From: Allomeiothermus sp035760705
GTDB taxonomy: Bacteria; Deinococcota; Deinococci; Deinococcales; Thermaceae
Length of the DNA: 55,686 nucleotides
Direction of reading: 5' to 3'
NCBI GenBank assembly: GCA_035760705.1
Contig: DASTSL010000065.1
Location: forward strand, 1-55,686
Of this stretch, positions 1 to 7,708 are shown piece by piece. Numbering within the stretch: the stretch's first letter is position 1; every line of letters starts with the position of its first letter. Made by a program: the position numbers and the translations under genes. The notes beneath the pieces were generated by a model. That model saw only the letters and a program-made list of their open reading frames with translations. It did not search any database and had not been told where the DNA came from.

Positions 1-1083
1 GCCCCGCCCATCCCAGCGCTCGTGGTGGTGCCGGATGATGGGGAGCACGTCGCGGATGTAACGCTGGGCAGGCTGGAGCAACTTGGTCCCCTCGGTGGGG
101 TGCATCTTGATCTGGTTGAACTCTTCCTCGGTGAGCCGCCCCGGTTTGAGCAGGATAGAGTCTGGGATGCTGACCTTGCCGATGTCGTGGATCCGGGCTC
201 CGTACTCGATCTTGCGTTGATCGCTCTCGTCGAGCCCGGCGGCTTTGGCGAGGTCTTTGGAGATGGCCGACACCCGCTCGGAGTGGAGGCGGGTGTGGGG
301 GTCTTTGGCATCCAGGGCTTTGACCAGAACCTCGATGGTGCTATCTAAGGCTTCCTGTAACTTGACCCGCTCGTCCCAGTAGAAGCGGGAGTAGTACAAA
401 AGCATCAAAATAAAAAGCACACTAAACCCGCCCCAGCCGCCTACCAGGGGGATTTGGTAGGCTCGAGCCATGAACAGCCCAATAGGCGCCAGGACAAAGT
501 AGCTCAGCGAAAGCCAGCGGAAGTTATCTATCCAAATCTTGCGGAATGGAGCCCCCGAGGCGAGGTGAATTACATAGTAAACCAGGGTGATATTTGAGAT
601 GAATAGAACGAAAGAGGCAGCAATAATCGCTGCCCCCGCGCTTATATTGAAACGCCCTAGGCCAACAGGGGCTACCTCAGTGAAAAAATACCACACTAGG
701 GCAGCCAATCCCGTGACGAGGGTGTTTTGGGCCCGGTTAAAAAGATCCTTATACCAGGGAAACGTAGGCTTGCCGAATTCTGAACTGAAATAGCCAACTG
801 CCACTATAAGCATTGCTAGCCATGGAGGGAAAAGAATAATTGCCCCTAAAATGATCACGAATAGGTGAGACATCGCCGCATTGAAGGGTAACGCCACCGC
901 AACCCGGGTAGACCAGGCCACCAGGCCAACCCAAAAGACCACATCCAGCAAAGAGTAGCGAGGGCCTTGCGGCCCGGCTATATATAAGTAGGTAGCAAGC
1001 GCCCCAGCAGCTACGGCAATTCCAACGACGTAGATGAGGATTTTGGTTGGGGCAGAGCCGGTGATGTGCTTCATCCCATCCAT
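1..1083 (-). CDS. membrane HD-GYP domain protein (C-terminus cut by window edge)
   Basis: The minus-strand frame runs open from an ATG at 1083 to the window edge, about 360 residues. The N-terminal 200 or so residues form roughly six hydrophobic segments, followed by a cytosolic HD-GYP domain with the motifs HTRLHSERV, ARIHDIGKV, LKPGRLTEEEF, MHPTEG and HHERWDGRG that bind the metal cluster. Proteins of this family hydrolyse cyclic di-GMP or related dinucleotides; here the membrane part would be the sensor. The window ends within the GYP signature, so the tail is missing. ATGs at 1083 and 1074 are both possible and neither has a good ribosome site. The terminator of the small upstream gene lies 55 bases before the start, so this gene is probably transcribed separately. 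Confidence 0.9.
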   Translation of the reverse strand, partial: MDGMKHITGSAPTKILIYVVGIAVAAGALATYLYIAGPQGPRYSLLDVVFWVGLVAWSTRVAVALPFNAAMSHLFVIILGAIILFPPWLAMLIVAVGYFSSEFGKPTFPWYKDLFNRAQNTLVTGLAALVWYFFTEVAPVGLGRFNISAGAAIIAASFVLFISNITLVYYVIHLASGAPFRKIWIDNFRWLSLSYFVLAPIGLFMARAYQIPLVGGWGGFSVLFILMLLYYSRFYWDERVKLQEALDSTIEVLVKALDAKDPHTRLHSERVSAISKDLAKAAGLDESDQRKIEYGARIHDIGKVSIPDSILLKPGRLTEEEFNQIKMHPTEGTKLLQPAQRYIRDVLPIIRHHHERWDGRG

Positions 1084-1137
1084 AACACTAGCCGATAGAT
1101 GTAAATGAGAATTTAACAGAGGCGCGGCTCTTGGCCC

Positions 1138-1166
1138 AAAAGAAAAAGAACCCAATTGGGTTCTTC
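1138..1166 (-). terminator. rho-independent terminator of the 32-residue peptide gene
   Basis: On the minus strand an 8-bp perfect stem, GAACCCAA/TTGGGTTC, is followed directly by TTTTTCTTTT. It lies 23 bases after the stop of the small peptide gene and before the HD-GYP gene. Confidence 0.85.
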
Positions 1167-1188
1167 CTCTGTATCAACTTTTGGGGGA

Positions 1189-1287
1189 TTATCGCCACTC
1201 AGCCGTAGCACCAGCAGCGAGTCCAAGGGCAATCAGGCTGGAGATCAGGCCGAACACGCGAACGATCAGTTTCTTGGTCATATTCAT
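1189..1287 (-). CDS. 32-residue hydrophobic peptide, unknown
   Basis: A short minus-strand frame starts ATGAATATG and ends in TAA. The product begins MNMTKKLIVRV, has one hydrophobic stretch (FGLISSLIALGLAAGATA) and ends in AEWR. It has a textbook ribosome site (AAAGGAGAG directly before the ATG), a consensus promoter about 50 bases upstream and a strong terminator after it, so it is very likely expressed. The layout resembles small secreted signal-peptide or autoinducer-like genes beside a membrane sensor, but it lacks the Cys expected of an AgrD-type lactone, so that role is only a guess. It could equally be a small membrane protein or a type I toxin-like peptide. A second in-frame ATG two codons later is possible. 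Confidence 0.7.
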   Translation of the reverse strand: MNMTKKLIVRVFGLISSLIALGLAAGATAEWR

Positions 1288-1337
1288 CTCTCCTTTGGGG
1301 TTTGGGTGGGGCTTCTTGTTCCCCTTTGCTTGTATTG

Positions 1338-1366
1338 AGAGTAAACCGTCCGGCTCCAATAGTCAA
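1338..1366 (-). promoter_or_regulatory. sigma-A-type promoter of the 32-residue peptide gene
   Basis: Minus strand: -35 TTGACT (1361-1366), 17-bp spacer, -10 TACTCT (1338-1343). The predicted transcript start is around 1331, giving a leader of about 45 bases ending in AAAGGAGAG. Confidence 0.75.
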
Positions 1367-1624
1367 GAGATGTATAGCAAGTATCAACTTGGACTAAATT
1401 GTTTGTCTATCACAATACTTTACCAATGTAAAGAAAGGCCACACCCAATATAGCACATGCTCGTGCTCTTGGGTGCGGGCACTGTAAAAATTTGGGATTA
1501 TTTCGTGCAGCAAATGGAAATCCAACCAGTAAAGCCCAGAATGAAGAATGATGGTAGGAAAGCCTAAGCAGCCATACTCATCAGGTTCTCAGGTCTTTCC
1601 TGGGCGAAATTGTAACTTTACTGT
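1367..1624. other. non-coding spacer, no feature recognised
   Basis: Relatively AT-rich spacer between the peptide promoter and the end of the glycosyltransferase gene. No convincing gene, RNA or terminator was seen on either strand. Confidence 0.5.
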
Positions 1625-2443
1625 TTAAAGAAATAAAGACTTGTTTACATTTCCCCCCGCGAGCCAGTTCGCCAACAGGCGGTATCCCTTCCGGCGGATT
1701 GGATTTTGATCAATGTGCAGGCGTAGCTGGGCCTCGAGCCAGACGGCTTTTCGGTGCAGGCCATGTAGCCAAGGGTAATACTCTGCGCTCAGGATCAGGC
1801 CCCCTCGGTAACCCTCGGCGATAAAGCGCGGATCGCTAGGGGTGGAGGCTCCGCCGAGGTGCAAGACCCTGCGGGGAACCAGCAGATTCTTGAAGCCCAG
1901 CTTACGGGCCCGCAGGCCCCACTCGAGGTCCTCGTTATAGAAGAAAAAACGCTCGTCCATGCCGCCCAGGCGCTCGAGCGCGGCTCGCCGCACCAAGAGC
2001 AGCGCCCCCGAGAGCCAACTCACCGGCCTGGGTTTGCGTAGCTTCCAGTAGTTGGGGGCGTAAAAGAGCCCGAAGGATTGTGGTCTGCCGGAAGGGGTGA
2101 AGAGCACCGGGCCAGCCAGAGCCGCTGTAGGGTCGGCGTCAAGGGCTTGCTGCAAGGCCTCGAGATCCCCGGGCTCGAGGTAGATGTCGCTGTTCATTAC
2201 CACCGTGTAGGCGCCCTGGGTCTCTGCAAGCCCCCGGTTGACGGCGTAAGCGTAGCCCCGGTTGGCTACCTCAAGAAGCCTTACCTGGGGGAACTCGCTG
2301 CGCACCATCGCCGGGCTCCCGTCGCTCGAGCCTGTGTCCACCACCAAGAGCTCGGCACCGGGGTAATAGGTGGTGAGACGCCGCAGACACTCGCGTAGGA
2401 CGGCTCGAGCGTTATAGGAGATGACCACGACCGAGAAACTCAC
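1625..2443 (-). CDS. glycosyltransferase family 2, rhamnosyltransferase-like
   Basis: The 272-residue protein begins with the GT-A nucleotide-binding fold (FSVVVISYNARAVLRECL, then LVVDTGSSDGS), has the metal/sugar-nucleotide site region MNSDIYLEPGD near residue 83, and the acceptor-side motif NEDLEWGLRARKLGF near residue 170. It would transfer a nucleotide-activated sugar to a cell-surface glycan; the exact sugar cannot be read from sequence. No membrane segment is obvious, so it is probably cytosolic or peripheral. The start codon is GTG at 2443. It stands alone; the tRNA-unit terminator lies upstream. Confidence 0.85.
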   Translation of the reverse strand: MSFSVVVISYNARAVLRECLRRLTTYYPGAELLVVDTGSSDGSPAMVRSEFPQVRLLEVANRGYAYAVNRGLAETQGAYTVVMNSDIYLEPGDLEALQQALDADPTAALAGPVLFTPSGRPQSFGLFYAPNYWKLRKPRPVSWLSGALLLVRRAALERLGGMDERFFFYNEDLEWGLRARKLGFKNLLVPRRVLHLGGASTPSDPRFIAEGYRGGLILSAEYYPWLHGLHRKAVWLEAQLRLHIDQNPIRRKGYRLLANWLAGGNVNKSLFL

Positions 2444-2547
2444 CAGGATCAGTTTAAAACCCTGGCCAAGTCAGCTTGTTGGACGCTTAGTGCACCGACT
2501 ACCAGAAATGGAGTTCAAACCTTCCGACGGCGGTGGGCTCGAGCGAG

Positions 2548-2576
2548 TAAAACGAAAAAGGCACCTTTCGGTGCCT
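2548..2576 (-). terminator. terminator after the tRNA-Cys/tRNA-Val unit
   Basis: Minus strand: AGGCACC-GAAA-GGTGCCT hairpin (7-bp stem, GNRA-type loop) followed by TTTTCGTTTT, located 6 bases after the CCA end of tRNA-Val. Confidence 0.85.
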
Positions 2577-2581
2577 GGGTG

Positions 2582-2658
2582 TGGTGGGCGCGAGAGGACT
2601 TGAACCTCCGACCCCTACCGTGTCAAGGTAGTGCTCTAGCCAGCTGAGCTACGCGCCC
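2582..2658 (-). tRNA. tRNA-Val (GAC)
   Basis: Cloverleaf readable on the minus strand: acceptor GGGCGCG/CGCGCCC, D-arm start TAGCTCAG, anticodon loop TTGACAC closed by CTACC/GGTAG (anticodon GAC), T-loop GTTCAAGTC, discriminator A and encoded CCA. It lies 54 bases after tRNA-Cys and is probably co-transcribed with it. Confidence 0.95.
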
Positions 2659-2712
2659 ACGTGGACTCTTTGCGCCGGTAACCTGGAGCATAGGTGCGTT
2701 GCGGCCCGGTTT

Positions 2713-2787
<75 letters not shown>

Positions 2788-2820
2788 CTGGAAGGTGCTG
2801 CGGCAGCAACCGCAACGGGT

Positions 2821-2849
2821 ATGCTAGCACACGCTGCGGAGCCTGTCAA
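2821..2849 (-). promoter_or_regulatory. promoter of the tRNA-Cys/tRNA-Val unit
   Basis: Minus strand: perfect -35 TTGACA (2844-2849), 17-bp spacer, -10 TAGCAT (2821-2826). The expected start is about 25 bases before tRNA-Cys. Confidence 0.85.
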
Positions 2850-2964
2850 AGCAAAAAATTCCCGGCTTGACCGGTGTAGGAAACGGGCCAGGTTCTGAGC
2901 CGCAAATTAGACCTCGAGTAGCTAAATTAGTGCAGGATACGCAATGCTTTAGTGGCTGCGAGTG

Positions 2965-2970
2965 TATCAT
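2965..2970 (+). promoter_or_regulatory. -10 box of a leaderless promoter for the 2-phosphoglycerate kinase gene
   Basis: TATCAT lies 6 bases before the ATG at 2977, the spacing expected if transcription begins at the start codon. No clear -35 is visible. Confidence 0.5.
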
Positions 2971-2976
2971 TCTTTT

Positions 2977-4410
2977 ATGCGGGAAACCTATATCAAGACC
3001 TCGAGGGGCTATCGGTGGCCCTTTTCTAAGGGATTACTGGTGGAGTCTTTGCTCAACGCCGGGGTCAAGATGCAGGTCGCGCAGTCCATCGCCCACACCA
3101 TCGAAGAGCTGTTGCGAAGTCGCAAGCGATCGGAGATCAGCGCCAACACCCTCAAGCGGTTGCTCACCCGCGAGGTCGAGCGGGTGTTGGGCCCCGAGGT
3201 GGCGGCCCGGCTCAAATCCCAGACCCAGAGCTTTGAGGAGATCGTGGTCAAGAGCGGGGATACCCGCCGCCCCTTCTCCAAGGGGGTGCTGGCGCGAAGC
3301 CTCGAGGACGCGGGGTTTTCCACCCGCGAGGCCTACGAGTTGGCCAAGGACGCCGAGACCGCCCTGCGCAAAGACGGGGTGCGGGAGATCGATTCCGCCG
3401 ACCTGGAAAAACGCGTAGGGCGGCTGGTGGAAAAACAGTTTGGCCGCACGGCGCGGCGGCGCTACACCGGGCGGCTCTGGCTGGCTGGGGAACTCTTCGT
3501 GGAGGAGGAGCCGGGAGAGCCCCGGGTGCCCTTTTCCAAGGGGGTATTGGCTCAGTCCATCATGGCCGCGGGGGTCTCGCCGGACGCCGCTTACCGCATC
3601 ACCCGCGAGATCGAACGCCGCTTGCGCGAGGCCAACCAGCGGGTGGTGAGCCGCGACCAACTGCGGGAGGTGGTCTCGGGGTTGCTTGCCGAAGAGGTGG
3701 GGGAAGACCTGGCCCGCAAGTACGAACTCCTGCGGGCCATTCGCCGCACCGTGCGCCCGGTTCACCTGCTGATCGGAGGGGTGACCGGGGTGGGAAAGAG
3801 CCTCTTGGGTTCGGCCTTGGCCTACCGGCTGGGCATCACCCGCCTCATCTCCACCGATACTGTGCGGGAGATCCTGCGCTCCACCGTGGCTACCGACCTC
3901 ATCCCCACCCTGCACACCTCGAGCTTCGACGCCTGGACCCGCCTGGCCGGGGCCGAAGGAGCAGCTCCCAGCCCGGAACTGATCCTGCGCGGTTTCCGTG
4001 ACCAGGTGGCCCGGGTCGCGGTGGGCTTGCGGGCCATCCAGGAACGAAGCGCCCAGGAGCATACCTCGGTGGTGGTGGAGGGGGTCCACGTGGTGCCGGG
4101 TTATCTTTCCCACCCCTCGCAGTCCCAGGTCATTCAGATCCCCATGCTGATGATGCTGGAAGACGAGGAGATGCACCGCAGCCGCTTCACCCTGCGCGAG
4201 CGCGAAACCCAGGGCAACCGACCCCGGGGGGATTACCTACGCAACTTCGCCTCGATCCGCCTGATCCAAAATCACCTTCTCGAGCTGGCCCAGCAGACCG
4301 GCATCCCGGTGATCCCCGGCGAGAACCTGGACCGGGCGATTGACCGGGGGCTCGAGGTCATCGTCGAGCGGATGCAGAAGGTGTACGGGGAGGTGCTGGA
4401 GGCGGTGTAG
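2977..4410 (+). CDS. 2-phosphoglycerate kinase with three ATP-cone-like repeats
   Basis: The 477-residue protein joins three N-terminal ATP-cone-like repeats (about residues 5-85, 88-165, 173-250; signatures WPFSKGLLVESLLNAGV, RPFSKGVLARSLEDAGF, VPFSKGVLAQSIMAAGV) to a P-loop kinase domain with Walker A GGVTGVGKS near residue 268. The family is named for 2-phosphoglycerate kinase, which makes 2,3-bisphosphoglycerate in some archaea; ATP-cones elsewhere sense ATP/dATP, so nucleotide control of the kinase is a reasonable inference. ATG 2977 is preferred over GTG 2962 because a -10 box sits 6 bases upstream of it and the extra five codons overlap that box. The product actually made in this organism is not known from sequence. 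Confidence 0.8.
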   Translation: MRETYIKTSRGYRWPFSKGLLVESLLNAGVKMQVAQSIAHTIEELLRSRKRSEISANTLKRLLTREVERVLGPEVAARLKSQTQSFEEIVVKSGDTRRPFSKGVLARSLEDAGFSTREAYELAKDAETALRKDGVREIDSADLEKRVGRLVEKQFGRTARRRYTGRLWLAGELFVEEEPGEPRVPFSKGVLAQSIMAAGVSPDAAYRITREIERRLREANQRVVSRDQLREVVSGLLAEEVGEDLARKYELLRAIRRTVRPVHLLIGGVTGVGKSLLGSALAYRLGITRLISTDTVREILRSTVATDLIPTLHTSSFDAWTRLAGAEGAAPSPELILRGFRDQVARVAVGLRAIQERSAQEHTSVVVEGVHVVPGYLSHPSQSQVIQIPMLMMLEDEEMHRSRFTLRERETQGNRPRGDYLRNFASIRLIQNHLLELAQQTGIPVIPGENLDRAIDRGLEVIVERMQKVYGEVLEAV

Positions 4411-4578
4411 TCTGGTAGCAGCTTGGCTGAGTTGCCATACGTCATACGGCAAAAGCAGGCTAGTGGCCAGTGGACAAAAACCACGAGCCACGAGCGTTCG
4501 GAAGACGTACGGCGCGACGTATGCCCCCATTGGGCGTTTGGCCTATAGCCTCGAGCATTCCTGTGGCACACTGGGAGG

Positions 4579-5721
4579 GTGAAGAGAGGTTTTCTTGGCC
4601 TTGTTCTGGGTTTGGTCTTGGGCTGGGCCTGGGCGGGCCAGAACCCCGAGAGTAGTCGCGCTAGCGACCGGGCGGTGCCCGTCCACTACGCCGACCAATT
4701 CGAGTACGCCTGGCGCTTGGTCGAGGATTACTACTGGGACAAAAGCTATCACGGGGTGGACTGGGTAGCGGTAGGCGAACGTTACCGGGCCCGGCTCCCC
4801 GAGGTCAGGAATTGGAGGGAACTGGACCGCTTGCTCGAGGAGATGTACAGCGAACTCCGCGACGACCACTCCACCTACCTGAGCCCCGACGAGGCCAGCC
4901 TGTTCCTCTCGGGGGCGCAGTGCTTATCCTTGCCCTACCCGGAGGCCTGGGAACGGCCCTCGGGGCGGGGCTCGAGCCCCGCCCCGGAGGGGGCTTCCGA
5001 GCGGGGCGACCCTGCGCCCGCCCCGCTCTCCGAAGAGCCCCAGGAGACCGGCTTTGCCGCTCCCCAGGTGAGCCTGCACGGTGGGGCGGTGATCGTTCGG
5101 CTATCCAACCTGATCAACCCCGAGGCCTTTAGCACGCTGGCCTGGGCCATCCGTCAGTACGAGGCGAAGAGTTTTCGCAAGGGCTCGGTCAAGGGCTATA
5201 TCCTCGACCTACGGGGGAATCCCGGCGGGCTGGCCCTGAGGATGGCCGAGGTGGCGGGGCTTTTCTTCCGGGGGATCCCCTGGCGGATCGTGAGCCGTAA
5301 CCTGGGCACGGTTCCCCAGCCGACCCAGCCCGCGTTCGGACGGGCCAACACGCAAAAACCGCTGGTGGTGCTCATTGATGGCCGGGTCAACTCGGCGGCG
5401 GAGGGGTTGGCCGGGGCCCTCAAGGATGCCGGACGGGCCTTCGTGATCGGCGAGCGCACCGCAGGCAACACCGAAATCCTGATCCCCTACTGCTTCCCCG
5501 ACGGGGCTATTGCGATGGTGGCCTCGGGGGTGCTGGCCCCTTTCCGGGGGGCCACCTGGGAGGGGCGGGGGGTCGAACCAGATTTGCCGGTGCAGGGCGC
5601 AGAGGCTCAGCTCGAGGCCGCCCTGCGCTACCTCGACGATCCCAAGGCCCAGCCCCGGGATCTCGCCCGGTGGGTGGAGGAGGCTCGAGCCGGGCGGCGC
5701 TTCCAAGTGGGTCAACGCTAG
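4579..5721 (+). CDS. secreted S41-family (C-terminal-processing-like) peptidase homologue, possibly inactive
   Basis: The 380-residue protein has a clear signal peptide (MKRGFLGLVLGLVLGWAWAG), an N-terminal helical region as in tail-specific proteases (about 35-110), a Pro/Ala/Glu-rich linker (about 122-158) where a PDZ domain usually sits, and an S41 core (about 165-340). The core has LRGNPGG at 211-217 and the nucleophile region VNSAAEG with Ser272. The general-base Lys normally found about 25 residues later in a GKG motif is replaced by TAGNTE (294-299). It may use another mechanism, as tricorn- or IRBP-like relatives do, or be a non-catalytic binder. The start is GTG preceded by GGGAGG. 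The next gene overlaps its stop codon. Confidence 0.8.
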   Translation: MKRGFLGLVLGLVLGWAWAGQNPESSRASDRAVPVHYADQFEYAWRLVEDYYWDKSYHGVDWVAVGERYRARLPEVRNWRELDRLLEEMYSELRDDHSTYLSPDEASLFLSGAQCLSLPYPEAWERPSGRGSSPAPEGASERGDPAPAPLSEEPQETGFAAPQVSLHGGAVIVRLSNLINPEAFSTLAWAIRQYEAKSFRKGSVKGYILDLRGNPGGLALRMAEVAGLFFRGIPWRIVSRNLGTVPQPTQPAFGRANTQKPLVVLIDGRVNSAAEGLAGALKDAGRAFVIGERTAGNTEILIPYCFPDGAIAMVASGVLAPFRGATWEGRGVEPDLPVQGAEAQLEAALRYLDDPKAQPRDLARWVEEARAGRRFQVGQR

Positions 5722-6107
5722 TGGACGGGCACAGCCCGGTCGCCAACGTGACTACTCCGATGCTCGACCTGTTGGCTTGGCTCCTCCTCGCCGGATTCGG
5801 GGTGCTGTTTGTCCGGCGTACCCGGCTCCCCTGGGCGGTGGTGGGGGTTTGGCTCAACCTGCTGTGGTTCTTATACCAGAACGAGATCGGATCGGGCTGG
5901 GTGGGGTATATGCAGGGACTGGGGCTGGCCTTCATGTTAGCCGCTACCCAGCGGCAGTACGGCTTTTCCTGGGCGCTCACCCCTTGGCCGTTGCTGCTGT
6001 TGCTGGGCTTCAATCTGAGCGCCTTCGTGCTGTACCTGCCCCCCCTAGGCGAGGGGCTGATGGCGGGAGCGCTGGTTTATCTGCTCGTGGGTTGGATACG
6101 CCGCTAA
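5721..6107 (+). CDS. small multi-pass membrane protein, unknown
   Basis: A 128-residue frame begins at a GTG that shares one base with the preceding TAG stop, suggesting translational coupling. An ATG at 5760 would give a 115-residue product beginning MLDLLAWLLLAGFG and is equally plausible. The product is almost entirely hydrophobic, with four likely transmembrane segments, a Trp/Leu-rich character and a C-terminal RR. No family was recognised. Its coupling to the S41-like secreted protein suggests that the two work together at the membrane. Confidence 0.6.
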   Translation: MDGHSPVANVTTPMLDLLAWLLLAGFGVLFVRRTRLPWAVVGVWLNLLWFLYQNEIGSGWVGYMQGLGLAFMLAATQRQYGFSWALTPWPLLLLLGFNLSAFVLYLPPLGEGLMAGALVYLLVGWIRR

Positions 6108-6193
6108 GTGCGTCCCCGGTAGAAGGGTGGGCGTGCGGTGGCGCGGCCTCCTCAGCCACCCCTCCCCCTACCATTTCGTCTCCCTGGAGATAC

Positions 6194-6946
6194 TTAGTCG
6201 AGCAACCCCCTGTACAGATCGGGGCGGCGACGAGGGAAGACCGGAAACTCTTTGCGGAGGCGGGCGGGGTACGCAGGGTCGAGTTCGACCACCGTGACCC
6301 CCTCCGACTCGAGGCGGGCCAGCTCCATCCCCAGCGGGTCAATGGCCAGGCTGGCCGCCCCGAAGGGCTCCTCGGCGTGGTTGACCGCGAGCAAATAGGC
6401 CTGATTCTCGGCGGCTCTAGACTTGCAGAAGAGTTCCCAGGCGTAGCTGCGCTGGAGCGGCCAGGCCGAGGGGATCAAAAAGAGATTTACCCCGCCGACC
6501 GCGTAGGTGCGGAACAGCTCGGGGAAGCGCAGGTCGAAGCAGATGGCGACCCCGGCCTGGAACCCCTGAAGCTCGAGCCGCACCAACTCCTGGCCGGGGA
6601 TCATCGTCTGTGGCTCGCCGAAGGCCGGGATGAGGTGGGTTTTGGTGTAGCAGCCGAGTTCGCCCGCCGGGCCGAGCACCCGCACCCGGTTGGCGTAGCG
6701 GTCCCCGGCTTTTTCCAGCACCCCGGCCAGGATCACCATCTGGTGCTGGCGGGCCGAAGCTTGCAGGGCCTCGAGCACCCCGGGCGTCTCCGCGGCGTCG
6801 GGGTAACGGTAACCGCTGGGGAAGAGTTCGGGTAAAAGGGCCACCTGAGCCCCCTCACGGGCGGCCTGCTCGAGCAGGGGCAGAGCGGCCTCGAGGGTCG
6901 CTTTTGGGGTTTCGCGGGTGGCAAGGTGGACGAGGGCGGCTTTCAT
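6194..6946 (-). CDS. carbon-nitrogen hydrolase (nitrilase superfamily)
   Basis: The 250-residue cytosolic enzyme has the complete nitrilase triad: Glu40 in LLPELFPSGY, Lys102 in YTKTHLIPAFG and Cys136 in AICFDLRFPELF. The superfamily cleaves amides or nitriles. The size and the CFDLRFPE motif fit the omega-amidase/Nit2-like or deaminated-glutathione amidase-like branches, but the substrate is not determined. The ATG is preceded by GGGGAGG at good spacing. It follows two small membrane-protein genes on the same strand with a 14-base gap and is probably the last gene of that unit. Confidence 0.88.
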   Translation of the reverse strand: MKAALVHLATRETPKATLEAALPLLEQAAREGAQVALLPELFPSGYRYPDAAETPGVLEALQASARQHQMVILAGVLEKAGDRYANRVRVLGPAGELGCYTKTHLIPAFGEPQTMIPGQELVRLELQGFQAGVAICFDLRFPELFRTYAVGGVNLFLIPSAWPLQRSYAWELFCKSRAAENQAYLLAVNHAEEPFGAASLAIDPLGMELARLESEGVTVVELDPAYPARLRKEFPVFPRRRPDLYRGLLD

Positions 6947-6960
6947 GCAGTCCTCCCCGC

Positions 6961-7269
6961 TTAGCGGTGAAAGAAGCGACTTTGGTGGATTCGGTAGTAC
7001 AAGTAGGGTAACCCCAAACCGAGCAGGGTGCCCAGCAGCGCGGCCAGGAACTCGCCCCGGAAGATTTGCAGTGCCAGCAAGATCCCCGCCAGCCAGGCAT
7101 AGAGCGGCAGGATGAAGGGCTTATCGCTGCTGTACTGCACGATGCCGCTGGCGATCATCAGCGTGACCGAGCACACCACCCCGAAGTTGTTGGGGCTCAA
7201 GAGCCAAAAATAAACCAGGCCAGCCACCCCCGCGAAGGCGAGCACCTGGGCCAGCCGCTGGGCACTCAC
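6961..7269 (-). CDS. small membrane protein, unknown
   Basis: The 102-residue product starts MSAQRLAQVLAFAGVAGLVY and has about four hydrophobic segments, ending in the basic tail YYRIHQSRFFHR. The GTG start overlaps the TGA stop of the upstream gene by four bases (GTGA), which indicates coupled translation. No family was recognised. It sits between another small membrane protein and a nitrilase-family hydrolase. Confidence 0.75.
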   Translation of the reverse strand: MSAQRLAQVLAFAGVAGLVYFWLLSPNNFGVVCSVTLMIASGIVQYSSDKPFILPLYAWLAGILLALQIFRGEFLAALLGTLLGLGLPYLYYRIHQSRFFHR

Positions 7270-7574
7270 GACTTGATAAACCGCCAGACGATGAGCTGGG
7301 ACAGGATCAGCCCGATCCCGCCCCAGGCTACCTGCTCCTCACTCCCCAGAAAGCCCATCAGGGCAGCAAATACCCCTGCGATGAGGAACCAGCGGGCATA
7401 TTTGGGGCTCACCGTGAGCCCCAGGCCGAAGGCCACCACGAAGCCAGATACCGCCGGGGGAAGCCCCGCTCCGACCGCCACCACGCCGATGAGGATCGCC
7501 AGGGTGATCGCCAGGCCCACGAAATAGGCCCCGGCGAAGGGTTCTTTGTTGGGTTTGATCTCTTTACTGCTCAT
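7266..7574 (-). CDS. small membrane protein, unknown
   Basis: The 102-residue product begins MSSKEIKPNKEPFAGAYFV and has about four transmembrane segments rich in Gly and Ala. The ATG at 7574 is preferred to the upstream in-frame start at 7637 because the segment between reads like spacer (a His/Trp-rich, non-conserved-looking stretch). It overlaps the following membrane-protein gene by four bases and is probably co-transcribed with it and the hydrolase. No function can be assigned. Confidence 0.72.
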   Translation of the reverse strand: MSSKEIKPNKEPFAGAYFVGLAITLAILIGVVAVGAGLPPAVSGFVVAFGLGLTVSPKYARWFLIAGVFAALMGFLGSEEQVAWGGIGLILSQLIVWRFIKS

Positions 7575-7708
7575 AATCCATCTCCAGCCTAACATGCCGC
7601 TGGTTGCACCATGCTGAACATGCAGAATAGGGGTCAAGGAGGATGCAGCGCTCCCGCGATCCCCCCATACCCTACCCGACCTCCCCTATCCCCGTCATGG
7701 AGACACGG

